DNA from: Branchiostoma floridae
Taxonomy: Eukaryota > Chordata > Leptocardii > Amphioxiformes > Branchiostomatidae
Assembly (NCBI RefSeq): GCF_000003815.2
Contig: NC_049991.1
Location: forward strand, 3,530,518 to 3,594,517
Direction: 5' to 3'
Length of the DNA: 64,000 nt
Both the position numbers and the translations under genes were made by a program. Below, in pieces: positions 46,101-58,100 of the stretch (position 1 is its first letter; each line of letters opens with the position of its first letter). The notes below the pieces were generated by a model, which saw only the letters and a program-made list of their open reading frames with translations, made no database searches and had not been told where the DNA came from.

Positions 46101-49100
46101 GATGGTATGATGTTTATTTTGCTTTTATTGGAAAGGCCAGTCTGTGAGCTTTCCAGAAATATATAGTTTTCCTAGTCTACTCCTTACATAGCAGCTGTAA
46201 TAATAATTAACAAAAAGTACTAATTGACACCTGTATAGACTGAAATTATATGTCGTATATGGTATACAGGAAAAAATTTTATGACGTGCTGAGAGGGTTA
46301 AGCAACCAAAACACTGTCTTATAGTTGAGCAGTTGCGCATCTAAGGCTTAGGATAAATAAATGTGTTTCAGTTTACCAAATGGATCCAAGCAAAAACTGT
46401 TCACCCTTGCCTTTTTTTTGACAATAGCTGGAAAGAGACAAAACTTTACATCTGTCTCTTAGTGATGATACAGAAACAAAACAGAATTCCAAGAAGTGTT
46501 AAGATTATTCATATACTTGTGCTGGTATAATGTATATTTTGTTTCATAATAAAAATGATTACAACATGATTCTGAAAATAGCACGGTCCTATAATGCAGC
46601 TTTACATTGTTTCAACAATGTGTTAAAACTACATTAGGACCCTGCATGGTACAGTAACTGTTTAAAAACTGTAAATTAAACTATATTTGCTGGATCACTT
46701 TGATTGAAATCTAAAAAAAAGGAGAGATCCTACCTATAGTGACATTATTTCATGCATCAGAAACACTAGTACATTCAATCTTTCCATGCCAAACTTATAA
46801 TCACTTATAGGTTTCAAATTTCATTCACACTCATACCTGTCTAACTCAGAGTCAGAACCCTCCTTGCTTTGAGATGATGTCACCTTCCCTTCCTGACCAG
46901 ATGTTCTGGTAGTACCCTCCTTCTGTGGCAGTGAGGTTTTACTCATCAAGACTTCTTCTGTTTCCATATCTCCTTCAAGTTCATCTCCAGGGTCAGAAGG
47001 AGGCATGAGGAGAGAAAGTAGTCTTGAAGTTTCCTCGTCTTCCTCATACTAAAAAACAAACGGAACAAGAAACCTTGAAGTGAAATATTCAGGTTTTTGT
47101 GAATTCATTGTTTCATCTATTATCCTGAATTTCAATGGCACATGTATGATCTAGGTATAAATACTAGACTAAGACAGTATAGCATACAGCTTTCAGAAAA
47201 TGTCACTGGAAACAATATTCAGCAGGCAGAAAAAAGTATTACAAAAAAAATATGCATGTCATTGAGTAATGCCAATGAGTACCTCGAATTTGAGTTTCTG
47301 TCCATCAGGATCCACCATCTTTGTCACACTTTCTGCCACAATCATGCCCAGACGACGAATCTAGAAGACAATGTGGATAAATGTGAAATTCAATAGAGAA
47401 GCTTTTCAATAACAATTTAATCTAATGCAGTTTAATAAGCCAGAAATTATTCTGTCATTCATGTATGAACTGAAACTGAATATGTTAGGCAAAAACTTCC
47501 TTCCACAGCAAACTCCCTTTCCTTAGGCTTACCCAATATAGAAAATCGCAAACAAGCACCCCCCCCCCCCCATAAAATAAAAGCAAGCTCCATGCACTAG
47601 AAGTCTGCAAAGGACACTAGGAAACATGGTCATGTTTCATACCTTAATGACAGGACTGTCTATGTGATGCTGTACTCCCTCCAGAAGTCTTCTAATGAAG
47701 TCTGCAAGAAAGAGAGTAACATCAACATGAGGCATGAAGAATGAAACATTTGTCAGTGAGCAAAAAGACACAAGGATGTCTATTTTGCTTGATCAGCCCA
47801 CATTTTTATTTGGTTATGGGCTTTGCATACAGTTAACTGTAAAAACTGCTGAGAAAAACTACTGAGAAAAACAATGCCTTATAGATGGCCTTACCTTGCT
47901 TGTGTTCCTGTTTTTCCTTGCTGTTGAGATGTGAGAGTCCTGCCAGTATGGCTTTAGACAGGTACGCATGCTGGTCATAGGAGGTGTGTTTGATGGCACT
48001 GGAGTCACTCCAGACTTCTAACACTTTCACTAATGTCTGGGGAGAGTTGTTGGAGCTGTTAACATGACTTTGATAAACATTTACAATGACATGCCATTGG
48101 ATGGAAACATGACATGTGATATTATGGTGTAGTGTCCTTTACCACTGTAGCACTGGTACCCACATTGTAGAAACATCTGATTATTTTTACAGTGTTCACT
48201 CAATGATACTGTAATGGTTGAATGCAATTAGGAAATATTGAATTTTAGTGGCATTCTTCCATACCTCAATAAGAAGGTGTCTCCTGGTTGGTGAGTCTGC
48301 CAGGTAGCCCATAATATTCTGTACCACTCGATCCTGTTTAAAAAGACGTTATTGGTCAGAATTCTCAGACATTCAGCTGCAGGGAAAGCCACAATCACAC
48401 TTCTACTGCCTGCAATGCTGCTGTGTTATGCTAGAGGGTGCTCATGTGCTGGTAGATTGGGTAACAGATACTGCACCTGTTCATAATGCCTGATGAGGAG
48501 ACACTTGTGCGTTAGGATGTACTTCAGCTTCTGACTCCTGAGGACTCCATCTCCCAAAAGTCTGGACAGGGTGCCATACCTGGATCAATTTAGAAAAAAA
48601 TCACTTTGGCAATATAAAATATAAACATTGGATAAAATATAAAAATTGAAAATACATGTACAATACTCTACATTATTATACATCTACAAACTTTAGGTAA
48701 CAAGTAAAAAATTAATGAAAATACTTCATTTTGGACCTGGAATTAAATTTCCAATCTAACAACAGCCAGTCTTGCTTAATGATAAGATAAATAGTTGGAG
48801 CAAGTGTGACGCCAGAGTCCTGCACACCTGTGTACTCACCATGACACCTGTGTTACCAGGTGCACCACCAGGCTCTCCACACACCTGTTCTGTACACCTG
48901 TGTACTCACCATGACACCTGTGTGACCAGGTGCACCACCAGGCTCTCCACACACCTGTCCTGCACACCTGTGTACTCACCATGACACCTGTGTGACCAGG
49001 TGCACCACCAGGCTCTCCACACACCTGTCCTGCACACCTGTGTACTCACCATGACACCTGTTTGAGCAGGTCACCACCAGGCTCTCCACACACCTGTCCT

Positions 49101-52100
49101 GCACACCTGTGTACTCACCATGACACCTGTGTGAGCAGCTGCACCACCAGGCTCTCCACACACCTGTCCTGCACACCTGTGTACTCACCATGACACCTGT
49201 GTGAGCAGCTGTACCACCAGGCTCTCCACACACCTGTCCTGCACACCTGTGTACTCACCATGACACCTGTGTGACCAGGTGCACCACCAGGCTCTCCACA
49301 CACCTGTCCTGCACACCTGTGTACTCACCATGACACCTGTGTGACCAGGTGCACCACCAGGCTCTCCACACACCTGTCCTGCACACATGTGTACTCACCA
49401 TGACACCTGTGTGACCAGGTGCACCACCAGGCTCTCCACACACCTGTCCTGCACACCTGTGTACTCACCATGACACCTGTGTGAGCAGCTGCACCACCAG
49501 GCTCTCCACACACCTGTCCTGCACACCTGTGAGGAGTAGACAGCTGACCCGCTGCCACACGAAGTCCTGACGTGTCTGTCTGGTTAGTTTGGGTAGCAGG
49601 ACTCCCAAAACTAGACCTATGGGGACAAATCACACCCCAGTACTAAATCATTAACATTCAGTACCAGTTTAGCTTAATCAAGTCCAGGTTTAGGTCCAGA
49701 GAATTCATTTCAGGCACAGACCTGAACCTGGACTTGTATAGTTAAGATGTTTCAGCTTTTGTTAAACTGGTATAACATTCAATTGATATTTGAAAATAAT
49801 GCCTATTTCTCCCAGTTTTGTTTAATTGTTAATCTGGTATGATATTCAATTGATACTTGAAAGTTACACCTATTTCTTCCAGTTTTGTTTTTGTTAAACC
49901 GGTATATTAATATTCAATTGATATTTGAAAGTTACACCAGAAGTGCAGAGATCACATTCTGTCTTCCCGTCAACACCAGAAGTTTCGTAGACTAGGAAAT
50001 CGCCAGAGCAACATCCTTACTACCAGACTACGTCTTGGCTGGTGTCAGCTCAACTCTACGTTGGCTAAGTTCAACATCACAACCCGGAGCTGTGCTTGTG
50101 GTGCTACGTCCGAGACGGTTGCACACTTTCTACTTCACTGTCCTCTGCACACGGCTGCACGGCAAACCCTAGCTTCTTCAGTGCTCCAACTTGTCGGCCA
50201 GTCTCTCTCAACTGGAGTCCTCCTTAATGGTTCTCCAGGTCAAAACTCTGCTACAAACCAAAAACTCTCAGACGCTCTACATTCATTTTTAACATCAACA
50301 AACCGATTTACAGCACCTTCCATCTGCTCCTCATAGCTCACGTAGCCTATGTGGCCTATTATGTACATATGTGTAATTTAGATTTGTTTGTTGTATCTTT
50401 GTGGGTCAGCCGTCATCAGCTTGAATAGACTGCCTAGGCTGGCCCAGTGTAATGACTTGTTGTCATTTTCAATAAATAAATAAATTAAAAAAAAAAGAAA
50501 GTTACACCTATTTCTCCCAGTTTTGTTTTTGTTCAACCGGTATATTAATATTCAATTGATATTTGAAAGTTACACCTATTTCTCCCAGTTTTGTTTTTGT
50601 TCAACCGGTATATTAATATTCAATTGATATTTAAAAGTTACACCATTTCTCCCAGTTTTGTTTTTGTTAAACCGGTATATTAATATTCAATTGATATTTG
50701 AAAGTTACACCTATTTCTCCCAGTATTGTTGGTGACTAACAAGCAGTGGAGAAATTTGAAAAACTTGAATGTTCATCAAACATAGGCTAAATATCTTTTA
50801 TCAAACTCCAATACAGACAGATAAAAAAAGGAGGCATTCTGAGCGAAAATTGGAGAATAGATATAAGTAAAAAAAAACTGAAACTTAAGTTGTCATTGAC
50901 AAATTTCAGGGGTGTTTTTGTTACTCAGAGTCTGTTCTTGGATGTTGTGCCAAGTCTGTACCAGGTCCAGAGAACTGGTATCCACCCTTAGTTCACATTG
51001 ACCAAAAAACAAGTTGACACACTAGGAAAGATTAAAAACAAAACAAAAATCTGAATAAGAATTGACTACAGACAGATAGCCTTACCTGCATGCCCCTGAA
51101 GACACAGTTTCCCCAACAACAGCTGCAGAAAGGCCATGGAACAGTCCTGGGAAGCTGTACATGAGGAAATTGAGTAAAATAGGATAAATGCATTAAACAA
51201 AATGAGTTTGTTACAAATACATTGGGCCTTACACATACATGTACTTGTATGTGCATAACGTCCATATAAAAAAAAATTTATCCAGTTTACATTCACTGTA
51301 GGAGACATACCAGTTCAGAATCTGTTCATAAGGAGTACAGCCTTGTACACAATCAAGGAAAATTCACATGATACCAAGAACATTGTCTTCAACTTCACCA
51401 TGAGCTGACTTGAGAAGAATTGCATGCACTAATTCTTTAGAGACCACATTGCGATGGATAGTTGTATGTAAAGGTATTTTTTTTGTGTGTGAAATGGGGG
51501 ACAATATGATGTTATCTTTCTCACCTTTGATAGCACTGTAAACTTTCTCCAAAGTCTCCCACATGCTCAGAGCGAGAGACTGGAAATACTGCTCTGGAGA
51601 AAAGGCAGGACTGCAAAAATAATCAGTCATGGTAAAGACCTTAGTACACTTCCAACAAAAGCATTCAAGTTTGTAGTAGTATACTAGTACATCATTAAAT
51701 ATATGTGTCTGTCTGCCTGTCCGTCTGTCCATTTGTCTGCCTGTCCTTCTGTCTGTCTGTCTGTCCATCCGTCTGTCTGTCTGTCTGTTAAAGAATGAAA
51801 AAAAGCATTTCCTGACACCATAGATAAAAAAGTCAATAACCAACCGATTTCGCTGCTGTAATTTGTTGGCCATCCTGTCTGGAAGGGTCGCCAAAATCGT
51901 CACCAGCTCCTCCCACAATGCATTGTGCACCCTCGGTTGCCTCCTGCTGTCTGATTGGTTGGTCTGGATCATGTGACCTGTAGCTATGGTATTGCACTGC
52001 TCCCAGAACATGGATGTCATCTTGTTCTGTGTGAGAAACTGCTCCAGTAGAGAGACGCACTTGTCTTGTTTGTAGCTTGGGCTGCGGAAAAAGCAAATTA

Positions 52101-55100
52101 AAGCACTGTTATTATGTTCATCTCTTTCACCATGTAAGGCTTTCAGTAAAAATACATCGACATTTTGACATGAAATGGCTGATCATCACTTGACCTATCT
52201 GTTTACAGACCTGTAAGAATAAGTAGATCAACTTCTAAATAGGAACCCCTCTGAACATATTCCCTAAAACAAACTCTTTTTTTGCCACACCACAATTCCA
52301 TTCTGATCACATGACATAAGTTTTGGGTTACCGGTAATATCGATATTTGGGTTTTCGTACCACTGTTCTGTCGAAATGTCGCTTTGTCTACAACAATTGT
52401 TTCGGTATAATTATGAGTTTCCCTAGATCTTGCAGCGCAACTGAAATGTTCGTGTGCAATCATTCCGATACCTTCAACGCCAGATGGCGTAAACAGTGCC
52501 ACTCCTTTGTACATAGGCTTGTCAATTCTACTAATACCATTATACAGTCCGTACTTACGTCCGACTCTTTTTACAAGAACTCATTTTTCACCAATCTCTG
52601 GCGCCGCCTCTACACATAGCCATAATATTGTCAGTTTGTCTTAAAATGTTGTACATATTCTTTGTTTTTCATGTTTGTCCCTACGTCATATGGGCCAGTG
52701 AGAGCCTGAAATAAAGAAATAATAATATCTAACTTGAGAAGGACCAGAGGACTGATGGAAAGCTTGTGGCTAAGTTAGTGCTCGAATTTGTGTGCGGATA
52801 ACGTTACAGGTACAACATGTAAAATCTCTACAAAGTACAATGCTGCTTACTATCACAGATGAACTTTCATTCAAACTGAATAGTTGTTCTTCACTCAGTC
52901 AGAGTATTGGGTAAAAAGACTAAGACAGCCTCGTCTGTGAAAATGAAAGTGTCTGAAAAAAAAACGCCATCTAAGAGACTGGACAGATTCATACAAGTGT
53001 CTTTTCAACACAGTCTCTTCTCTTACGCAAGTACAATGATTAAAGATAGACTATAATACAAAAGGTGTGCAAAATGAGTACAAAATACATAAACTTGATG
53101 ATGCAACTTGGAAATTATTAAGGTAAAGTCCAGAGTTCAATTCAAGGGGCTTGTTTGCCGATGGCCGCATGCCGTCGGTGTCTTCTTTCAGAATCCTTGA
53201 CCTATCATATCCTATGAGACAGTTCACTACAGGCAAGGCATTTAACTTACAGGACAATAACAACTTTTTTAGGTTTTAGATACTAGTATAAAAACTCTGT
53301 CAATGCAACATTTTGGGCTCAGGTGTCAAAGGCTTTATAACAGCACTTTTTAGCTCTTACTCTATAGAACATGATCCGAGCAAAAGGTCAGTGGATAGTT
53401 TCATCCGGTTGATACACACTTACAGCAGTTAACCCTTCCAAAGCTCAGTCATACAGATGAAGCACAGGAGAAATGCAGGAGAAACACACCAGGCATAAAA
53501 AGAGCTATTTCTTGTGTGTATCCTGCCTTTTTTACCCAGTCAGAGAGGTTCTAATGTTTGTTTTAGAGGACATACAACGGACAACTTTCCTTTTCGCCAA
53601 TTAGAGACAGTGAATCTTATGTGTGTCTCTTGTGATTCCTGGTAATCAGTCACACCCTAGGAGGAGAGATGGGCTGAGCTGATGGTCAACAGGCTCTTAT
53701 CCTTACAGTCTTTGCAGCTGATTAAGTGTGAAAAATCAATTATCACGGAAATTAGCTATGATTCCATTGGCTTTCCCTTCTGTTTCCCTCAGCCATGCAT
53801 GGGAATCACATTGGAAAAGTGTTCCTGTATGCATCAACTGTATGACTGAGCTTNNNNNNNNNNNNNNNNNNNNNNNNNNNNNNNNNNNNNNNNNNNNNNN
53901 NNNNNNNNNNNNNNNNNNNNNNNNNNNNNNNNNNNNNNNNNNNNNNNNNNNNNCAGATAGAGTGTAGAGACTGATGCACCCAGCAGAACAAACTAAGCCA
54001 TTTTTAGCTTACTTAGAATAGTTTAGTCCCCCTCCCACACCTATGGAACAGTCCACGCATGCGGACTGGAATTTCTAGGGGCTTATGTTAATAAAACGCT
54101 GTTACGTCTGTGTGTGCGGTTGATTATTCCCTGGCAGCAGAGGGATTAAGAGGCCGAAAAACAGCCATGTGACTTACAAATTGTCCATGTTCTTTATTTC
54201 CTTTCGTTTTGATTGTTTATGTATTTTTCACAGGACCTGTAAGGCTGGGTGGCAGTATATTCCTGTAGTTCCACCTGCTTGAGCCAGACTATTCTGCCTT
54301 GAGTTGAAAGGTGAAATGCATGAATTATGTCTGAATCAATTCATTTCATTTTCATATGATTTCCTTTCATTTTAATGCATTATTCACAGGACCTGTGGAG
54401 CCCAGTATATGTAATTCCTATAGTGCAGGCTGCTCGAGCAAGGACTATATAAAACATTAAACGCTAGTTCACCTTTATCCGTAAGGTGACATTTATTCAT
54501 TCTTTTTAAGAACAACGTATTGAGGGGTATAAAGTCGACAGATGGTGGCCGGTTTCAAACTGCAATATTTTGAAAATACTTGTATCACAATTTTGATTCA
54601 TTTAACTACTGTCCATCGACTTCATGTCCCTTGATACCCCCTTTAGCAGCACAACGGACATAGGTTACCCAGCGAATAAAAGTGAACTAGCGTTATATAA
54701 CATCCTTGGCTCAAACCAGACTAATCTGCCTCGAGTTGAAAGGTGAAATGCATATTTCATTTTATTTTATATATTTTCACAGGACCGCTGAAGCCCGGTA
54801 TATTCCTCTTGTGAAAGCTCCTCAAGACAGCCTTATCTGCCTTGAGTTGAAAGGTGAGATGCAACAAGTATGGTGGAATTATTAGTGGTAAAATTCTTGG
54901 CTCTTGTGAGTATCTGAAGAATCAGTAGGAAGGTTTGTCGATATAGGTTAGACATCCGGGTAATAAGATACGCCAAAAAATAGTAACTCAAGCAACTGGA
55001 TATGGTTTTGGAAACGGTCATTTCAACTATAACATCTATTATCATAATACCGGTATACGTTTACGACGATTTCTCTAGCCATACTGATTTGACAAATTGT

Positions 55101-58100
55101 CAACGCATCATTTTCTCCAGTTACATGTTGCTGTTATAGGTTACCCTTGCCACTTCTTCTATGTAACTTTTCTGCCACTCTTGTCCTGCTAAAAGCGTAA
55201 TATTGTAATAGTAACACGCCGCGGAATTACACGGCGAACAGGCGCGTGGTTGGGAGGGGGTACAAAATACCGGTAGGAAGAAACACGGCACAATTAACTG
55301 CCGCTATGTACATTTATACATCCTCTGATGTTCCTTCCTTTTCTGTCAGTAAATGCATAAAACATAAACCTGCATGAGCATACAAAATGTCATGAGAAAA
55401 CGGACGTATACTGTCAAGAATTTTCATTTAACTTCTGTCCGTCACAACCGCTATGACGTAACACTTCACTGCTAGCGTAGATATAAAAATGGCGGGAAAA
55501 TGGTTGCGTACGTTCAATTTTGCCCATTCAGTCGTAGATCCGGGCTATTATGCACCGGTTCTTCACACTTTTACATGAGTTGAAGGCCACCAACAGAAAT
55601 TCAAGATTGTTGTTGAATCATGTTCGTCTTGTGCCGTGAGCATGTGTAATTATGATCTATATAAATTTGGCAATGAATGTGACAGTGTGTTCGTCCCACG
55701 ACGAGCTGCCTACCTCGAAATTTAAAAAAAAGTATACTGAAAACTTTTGGCCTTGTTGTCTTCGAATGCATTGTTATCGATGCTTTGTAAATGGTGTATT
55801 GGACACCTAGATGTCTGAAGTGTGCACAGCTCAGAAATAACTATTTTTGCATGTGTAGATCTCTTTAAGTTCCAGTATTTTTAATCTACCGGTATAAGTC
55901 TTACTACCGGTATTATGCCAATGCATGTTACTATCCAGTAGTTTTCATCAATTCGAGGGTTTATACATCCTGGCTGTGAATTGATATATGTAAATGAGAT
56001 CTAGTTGAAGAATAGGTTTATCTTAACAATGAAACCTTTGTAGCCTTTTTAACTTTTGGACCCTGAAAAATTGTCTTCAACCCATTTTTGCATTATGTTT
56101 CAAAGTTAGGATAAACAATGTTCTTCAACTAGATCTCTTTTATATATATCAATTCACAGCTAGGATACATAAACCCTCTCCAACAAGATCTCTTCGGTGT
56201 CACTGATGAAAACTACTGGCTAGCAGTCGAAACGTCTGACCATTTCCAAAACCATATCCAGTTGCTTCAGTAACTACTTTTTGGCTAATCAGTAGGAAGG
56301 TCTTCAATAGAGGCAAAATTCCTATAATACCTCGATAAATGGCCCTAAGGTTCTTTCATCTTCTGTTTGAGAACGTCAAGGTAAAACTAAGTAATTCTAA
56401 GCTTCGAGCAGGTAGTATAGGCTGTTGGATACAGGGTGCTATGATATATACTGCCCTGCAGCTGAGATGGGGTCAGCCTTTTTACCGGAAAACAGAGGAA
56501 AACACAGTTAAACACCGGAAAACACATGAAGAAGTGTATAATCTACTGAAATACAGTATGTTTTGATGAGTAAACATGACAGGTCGCTATGTTTTGCCAC
56601 AGAATAATCTACATATGGCCCTGGAATGATGAGAAAATGCATGAGACGACGGGCCGGACCGCCGCCACCCGGCGGCCATGTTTGTTTTCATTGCAGAATA
56701 CATGATACTTTCACAACAAGACAGCTGATACCTACCGAACTTCAGTGCAAAAATCTGTTATATATTGGCATAAATATAATATATATGAATCTACTCGGAT
56801 TGTGATAAGAATCTGTTTTCTGTATTTCTTAATAAAGCTTGCTTCTTCTAGCCGTCAACGTTACATAATTTTGCACAATCAGCACGTCCAGTCCGCCGGG
56901 TGGCAGCGGCGGTCCGGCCCGTCGTCTTATGCATTTTCTGACGATTTCTTCATTCCAGGGCCATACCGGGGTATGTAGATTATTCTGTGGCAAAACATAG
57001 CGACCTGTCATGTTTACTCATCAAAACATACTGTATTTCAGTAGATTATACACTTCTTCATGCGTTTTCCGGTGTTTAACTGTGTTTTCCTCTGTTTTCC
57101 GGTAAAAAGGCTGACCGGCTGAGATGGGCATTATTGGGATGGCGATTGCATTAAAAAAATACAAAAAAATCATTTGCAGAATGGCTGCTGTAAGACACAA
57201 CAGAAACCCTACAGTCTTGCAGCATACGGACTTAAAAAGGAAGTTGTCTCCTGCTCAAGATGAAGATTCTACAACGTCAAAAGTTGATAGTCTCAAAAAG
57301 CTTCACAATGACCTTCAAGTCCTTGGCTTCAATAAGGACTTTGTTCAAGAAATCCTTGACTTACCAGAAGACATCAGAGAGCACAGAACAGAAGAAGCAT
57401 GGATTCATCGAGTAATGCAGCAATGGTATGATGGTAAAGTATGTGAAGTAGACGATGACGTCATAAGTCTCACTTCTGATTCTCTAGCAGCAATAGGGTT
57501 CCGTCGTGGTACAATACAGAAAATACTACAGTCAAACCTGTCTATAGCGGCCACTCAAGGGACCGGACAAAATTGGCCACTATAGACAGGTGGCCTCTGT
57601 ATAGAGGTGGCAACTTGTAGATACAATACCCAAGGGACCGACAAAAAGTGGCCACTATGGACAGGTGGCCCCTCTGTAGAGGTGGCCCCTAATACAGGTT
57701 TGACTGTAAATAGAATCCCAGAGCAGCTCAGGTCATATCAGCCCACAATCTACTGGGCAAAACGAATCATAAGTGATGATCTGTTTCACTTGCAGAATGA
57801 GTGTTCAAAATACCCTTTTCCAGAGACACCTCTGAACCAAATCACCCCATGGCCACAGCAAGATCAGTCCGCTTTTCCTAATGGGTTGAAATATATCAAT
57901 CTGAAAAAGTTCAGTCGTGGCTCTAGGAGTGTAGGAAGCCATACCACAACTCTGACAGGTTTTCCTATTGCTAGAGAAGACGAAATGATCCTGTATCATG
58001 CCACATCGCATCAGTCAGTATCTGACATTCTCGAAAATGACATTGTCCTAAAACGAGGAAACAGTTGTGTTGACTTCAGCGATGACTATGGTTTTTATTT

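Noticed and set aside
48823-49531. Series of overlapping minus-strand ORFs of 62-102 codons as separate small genes
   Set aside because: They are shifted readings of one 70-bp unit; only the part in 49469-49531 belongs to a real exon (TELO2 exon 5).
51364-52020. Single 218-codon gene on the minus strand
   Set aside because: It spans TELO2 exons 2 and 3 plus the intron with a GTCT microsatellite; splice sites and frame place it within TELO2.
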